Origin: Microlunatus phosphovorus NM-1
GTDB lineage: Bacteria > Actinomycetota > Actinomycetes > Propionibacteriales > Propionibacteriaceae
Assembly: GCF_000270245.1 (NCBI RefSeq)
Contig: NC_015635.1
Span: 4,278,001-4,342,000 of the forward strand
Direction of reading: 5' to 3'
Length of the DNA stretch: 64,000 nucleotides
Part shown: positions 60,861 to 64,000 of the stretch, piece after piece
Position numbering within the stretch: the first letter of the stretch is position 1
Layout: each line of letters begins with the position of its first letter
The notes under the pieces: generated by a model
Told to the model about the DNA's origin: nothing
Databases searched by the model: none
The model's input: only the letters and a program-made list of their open reading frames with translations
Position numbers and translations under genes: made by a program

Positions 60861-61640
60861 GTGGTGCCGGACATTGATGTGGAGCCATATCTCGAAGCTG
60901 TCGTGGAGACTGCCCGGGACGTGCTCGGCGCCGGGTTCGTCGGTGCGTACGCGGCTGGTTCGCTGGCTTTGGACGCCTTCCAACCTGGTCGCAGTGATAT
61001 CGACATCGCCGTGCTGTGCCGCGACCAGCTGAGCGAGGCGGCAAAGCGGGAGTTGATCGCTCGATTGCGACACGGCGCCCTGCCGTGTCCGGCGCGAGGG
61101 CTGGAACTGGTCGTCTACACCGTGGCGGCGGCACGGTCGGGCACCCCGGAACCGGGCTTCGAGCTCGAGTTGAACGACGGCGCGGCCATGCCGTTCCGGC
61201 AGACTCTTCATCCTGCGGACCGTCCGGCGGCTGACGGGACGTTCTGGTACGGGCTCGACCGCAGCATCCTGCATCAAAGCGGTCGGGTGCTGGCGGGCCC
61301 ACCAGCATCCGAGGCATTCGCCGATCTGGCGGCGGATGATCTGCGGAGTCTGCTTGTCGACTCGCTGCACTGGTGGATGGCGCTACCCGGTCCGACTGAC
61401 GATCGACCCACAGCCGGAGCCGAGGACGCGGTCCTCGGGGCATGCCGGGCGCTGGTCCGATACCGCTACGGGGAGTGGCTGTCCAAGGTCGACGCCGGCC
61501 GGCAGCTACTCTCGACCGGCTACCAGCCGGTCGAGGTGATCGAGCAATCGATTGCCGCCCGCTCCGGTGAGCCCTCACCCTCGAGCCGGCAAGCACGGGC
61601 CTTCCAGAACGGCGTCCTGAAAGACATCTCGACGTCCTGA
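60861..61640 (+). CDS. AadA-like nucleotidyltransferase
   Basis: A 259-residue protein with the nucleotidyltransferase motif AGFVGAYAAGSLALDAFQPG followed by RSDIDIAVL (Gly-Ser and Asp-x-Asp) near residue 30, and a C-terminal helical domain (ADDLRSLLVDSLHWWMALPG; CRALVRYRYGEWLSKVDAG) as in aminoglycoside adenylyltransferases (AadA/DUF4111). It may adenylylate streptomycin/spectinomycin-type compounds; no evidence for the actual substrate. Starts with one of two tandem GTG codons. Confidence 0.85.
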   Translation: MVPDIDVEPYLEAVVETARDVLGAGFVGAYAAGSLALDAFQPGRSDIDIAVLCRDQLSEAAKRELIARLRHGALPCPARGLELVVYTVAAARSGTPEPGFELELNDGAAMPFRQTLHPADRPAADGTFWYGLDRSILHQSGRVLAGPPASEAFADLAADDLRSLLVDSLHWWMALPGPTDDRPTAGAEDAVLGACRALVRYRYGEWLSKVDAGRQLLSTGYQPVEVIEQSIAARSGEPSPSSRQARAFQNGVLKDISTS

Positions 61641-61775
61641 GGTGTCGTTCGCGGATCCGCCTACAGCGGGCCGGGACTCGGGGATGTGCTCGGAGGGTAG
61701 ATTGATGGCGACTTTGAACCAGGCCTCACACACCGTCAGCTATCAGATGCGACCGTCAGCAGGAGATGTACGCCA

Positions 61776-62123
61776 GTGTCGATCAACGCCATCACCCTGA
61801 TCGTGGAGCAGCCCAGCACGATTGCCCGCCGCCTGCACGACGCGTTCGGCTGGACCATCACGCAGGACTTCGGCGCGTTCGCTGAGCTGACCACGGGGAA
61901 CGGCGCCGTCCTGTGGCTGAACGTCCCGAGCGGAAGCACGACCGCACTCCAGCAAGGGGTGCTTGTGCACTGCCGGGTCGACGACGTCACGAACGCTGTC
62001 AACAAGGCGCGCACCGCCGGCGCCACCATCCTGCGCGAGCCCACGGTCATGGACTATGGCATGGAATCGGCCTGGGCACAGGTCCAAGACGGACCGATCG
62101 TTGACCTCACCCGGCCCTTGTAA
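61776..62123 (+). CDS. VOC (glyoxalase-like) protein
   Basis: A 115-residue VOC protein: INAITLIVEQPSTIARRLHD and LVHCRVDDVTNAVNKARTAG mark the two modules, with MESAWAQVQDGPIVDLTRP closing. It is shorter than the others in the window. GTG is preceded by AGGAGATG. Substrate unknown. Confidence 0.85.
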   Translation: MSINAITLIVEQPSTIARRLHDAFGWTITQDFGAFAELTTGNGAVLWLNVPSGSTTALQQGVLVHCRVDDVTNAVNKARTAGATILREPTVMDYGMESAWAQVQDGPIVDLTRPL

Positions 62124-62217
62124 GCCGCGGCCGCCCCAATGCCGGCACTGAGACGCCCGCGCTGCCACTCGGTCGGTAGCACCTCCCGACGATGCTGGTA
62201 GTCCCGATCTTGCGGCG

Positions 62218-62865
62218 TCAGATGCGGCCGGTCTCGTGGGCCCACATGGCGACTTCGACGCGGTTCCGGGCGCCGAGCTTTCGCATCAGGCTGGCGAGGT
62301 GGGCTTTGACAGTGCTTGGGGTGATGTAGAGCTCACTGGCGATCTCACTGTTGGTGCGGCCCTGGGCTACCGGCACGAGGACTTCCTCCTCGCGGGCGGT
62401 GAGCGGTTCGATCGGCTGCCTCGGTGGTGTGGTCTGGGCGTGGGCGAACGCTGCGAGTAGTCGGACGGTCACGCTGGGTGCGATCAGTGCGTCTCCATCG
62501 GCGGCGGCGTGGATGGCCTGGGTCAGCAGGGCGGGTCCGGCGTCCTTGAGCAGGAATCCGCGGGCGCCAGCTTTGAGCGCTCCGTGGACGTACTCGTCGA
62601 GGTCGAAGGTGGTGATGATCACGATCGGCAGGGGGTCGGTGACCTCCGGACCGGCGAGGCGTCGGGTGGCCTCGATGCCGTCCATCAGCGGCATGCGGAT
62701 GTCGAACAGGCCGACGTCCGGGCGCAGCTGGAGCGCCAGGCGTACGGCCTCGCGCCCGTCTGCGGCCGCGCCGACCACCTCGATGTCGGGCTGGGCGTCG
62801 AGCAGCATCGTCAGCCCGGTACGCACGATGGGCTGGTCGTCGGCGATGAGGACCCTGATGCTCAT
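62218..62865 (-). CDS. NarL/FixJ-type response regulator
   Basis: A 215-residue response regulator. The receiver domain has IRVLIADDQPIVRTG (acidic pocket) and VGLFDIRMPLMDGIEATRRL with the phosphorylated Asp near residue 54. The LuxR-type HTH lies in LTAREEEVLVPVAQGRTNSE and IASELYITPSTVKAHLASLM. It is regulated by the kinase gene that overlaps its start by 4 bp. The target genes are not evident. Confidence 0.94.
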   Translation of the reverse strand: MSIRVLIADDQPIVRTGLTMLLDAQPDIEVVGAAADGREAVRLALQLRPDVGLFDIRMPLMDGIEATRRLAGPEVTDPLPIVIITTFDLDEYVHGALKAGARGFLLKDAGPALLTQAIHAAADGDALIAPSVTVRLLAAFAHAQTTPPRQPIEPLTAREEEVLVPVAQGRTNSEIASELYITPSTVKAHLASLMRKLGARNRVEVAMWAHETGRI

Positions 62866-64000
62866 TGCGACGTCCCGGTTCGGGGCAGGACCGCCTCGAC
62901 CCGCCAGCCCCGCTCGGCGGCGGGGCCGGCGTGGAAGGTGCCGCCGAGCAGTGAGGCACGTTCCCGCATGCCCACCAGGCCGTAGCCTGCTGCGGCACGG
63001 CCACCGGCGACGGAGCCGTCGTCGTCGATGGTCAGCCGTACCTGGTCGGCGTCGCCGGTGACGGCGACCGTGACCTGGGTCGCGTGGCGGGCGTGCCGTC
63101 GAGCGTTGGTGATGGACTCCTGGGCCAGGCGGTAGATCGCGGCCCCGACCGCCGGGCTGAGGTCGTCGAGCTCGCCGGAGAGCCTCACCTCGACGCAGGG
63201 ACGCGTCTGGTCATCGGTGGCGAGCTGCTCGACCTCGACTACGCCGGGCTGCGGCGCGAACTCCGTGTCCTGGGTGGCGCGGAGCACGCCGACGACGGCG
63301 CGCAACTCCGTCAGGGTCCGAGTCGCTGCATCTTCGATGACAGTCAGAGCCTCGACGGCACGCTCGGGGTGGGATGCCGCGACAGCCCGTCCTGCTTGGG
63401 CCTGGATGGCGATGCCCGAGACATGGTGAGCGACGGTGTCGTGGAGTTCACGAGCGAGCTGTTCACGTTCGCGGGCCTTGGCCTGGTCGATGTCGCGGAG
63501 GCGGACCTTCGCGCGATAGCGGACGGCGGCACCGAGCGCGGCGGCGGACAGGAAGACCGCGTACCCGGTGAGCGTCTCCCACAGGCTCATGGAGTCGGCG
63601 ACGCAGGTGATCGCCAGCCATCCCAGGATGATGCCGAGACCGCTTACGGCTTCCCGACCGGAGCCCCACCGGAACAGGGCGTACGCCAGGATCAGCACCG
63701 CGGCAACGCTGTTCAGCAGCACGCCCTGCGTGCCGGTGAGGATTCTGACGAGGTCGACGATCGTCAACGTGCCGAAGCAGACCGCCACCGCGACCAGCGG
63801 GTGCGTACGTCGCCACAGCAAGGGGCCGAGGACCGCGAGCACCGCGAGCAGCAGCAGCGGGAGTGGCGCCAAGTCCTGGAGAAGCACCACCTCCACCACG
63901 GACCAGCCGGCCAGTCCTGCGACCAGGACCCAGTCCCACAGACCCCGGTCAGAGGCACCGGTGGGCCGAGGTTCGGCCCACAGCGAGCGAAGTGCGTCGG
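62862..64000 (-). CDS. Sensor histidine kinase, DesK/HisKA_3 type (start outside window)
   Basis: The frame stays open to the window edge, so the true start is missing; an ATG/GTG at 63899 is only an internal possibility. Five or so transmembrane segments are followed by the dimerisation domain EREQLARELHDTVAHHVSGI with the phosphorylated His, and a HATPase domain (LAQESITNARRHARHATQVT; GYGLVGMRERASLLGG). The preceding sequence RSLWAEPRPTGASDRGLWDW is typical of the N-terminus of this kinase group. It forms a two-gene unit with the response regulator. Confidence 0.92.
   Translation of the reverse strand, partial: DALRSLWAEPRPTGASDRGLWDWVLVAGLAGWSVVEVVLLQDLAPLPLLLLAVLAVLGPLLWRRTHPLVAVAVCFGTLTIVDLVRILTGTQGVLLNSVAAVLILAYALFRWGSGREAVSGLGIILGWLAITCVADSMSLWETLTGYAVFLSAAALGAAVRYRAKVRLRDIDQAKAREREQLARELHDTVAHHVSGIAIQAQAGRAVAASHPERAVEALTVIEDAATRTLTELRAVVGVLRATQDTEFAPQPGVVEVEQLATDDQTRPCVEVRLSGELDDLSPAVGAAIYRLAQESITNARRHARHATQVTVAVTGDADQVRLTIDDDGSVAGGRAAAGYGLVGMRERASLLGGTFHAGPAAERGWRVEAVLPRTGTSQ

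Noticed and set aside
12471-63000. Antibiotic biosynthetic cluster
   Set aside because: Despite many tailoring-like transferases there is no polyketide synthase, peptide synthetase, terpene cyclase or RiPP core enzyme, and the genes are not arranged in operons.

Overview
The window is high-GC DNA with GTG/ATG starts, frequent 4-bp ATGA/GTGA gene overlaps and a strong G/C third-position bias. Together with a probable F420-dependent oxidoreductase, an IdeR/DtxR-type iron box, twin CrcB genes and a LuxR-type two-component pair, this points to an actinobacterial chromosome; a Propionibacteriales-like host is only a guess. No rRNA, tRNA, CRISPR array or phage structural gene was seen.

Layout. 0-3 kb: a fluoride-exporter pair, then an MFS transporter coupled to a ChrB-N-domain protein. 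3-12.4 kb: GNATs, a SnoaL-like/membrane operon opposite a TetR gene, an acyltransferase-3 protein, an NmrA-like reductase, an AraC regulator, a VOC protein and a frameshifted iron-siderophore binding lipoprotein behind an iron box. 12.4-32 kb: a dense set of small accessory enzymes (HIT, Nudix, methyltransferases, aminoglycoside-phosphotransferase-like kinases, nucleotidyltransferases, GNATs), a MazF-like toxin-antitoxin pair, a polyol-dehydrogenase locus with a divergent AraC gene, and a DHA2 transporter. 32-40 kb: three insertion sequences (ISAs1, IS30 and IS3 types). 40-55 kb: an RTX-like secreted protein, more GNAT, kinase, VOC and phosphatase genes, a TetR-controlled DHA2 exporter with three operator-like palindromes, and an anchored beta-propeller-like protein. 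55-64 kb: a free-standing lipoyl-like domain that lacks its lysine, a nucleotide-sugar-epimerase-like gene, an IS21 element, another kinase, an aadA-like nucleotidyltransferase, a VOC protein and a NarL/DesK-type two-component pair cut by the window end.

Two themes dominate. First, gene families that modify small molecules by acetyl, phosphoryl, methyl or nucleotidyl transfer are strongly over-represented: about 8 GNATs, 6 APH-fold kinases, 4 methyltransferases and 4 nucleotidyltransferases. Second, the region is decaying. There are many single-base frameshifts, two in-frame amber codons, several remnants that keep only the 5' end of a gene, and three clean IS insertions whose removal restores an open frame (two of them in APH-fold kinases). 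Several uncharacterised repeat families lie between the genes: a 51-52-bp degenerate tandem array at two loci, a GAGAAGG...GTTACA palindromic element (three copies), a CCGATGTCGG-loop hairpin (three copies) and an ACTGGTGC-GTTGCT motif (five copies).
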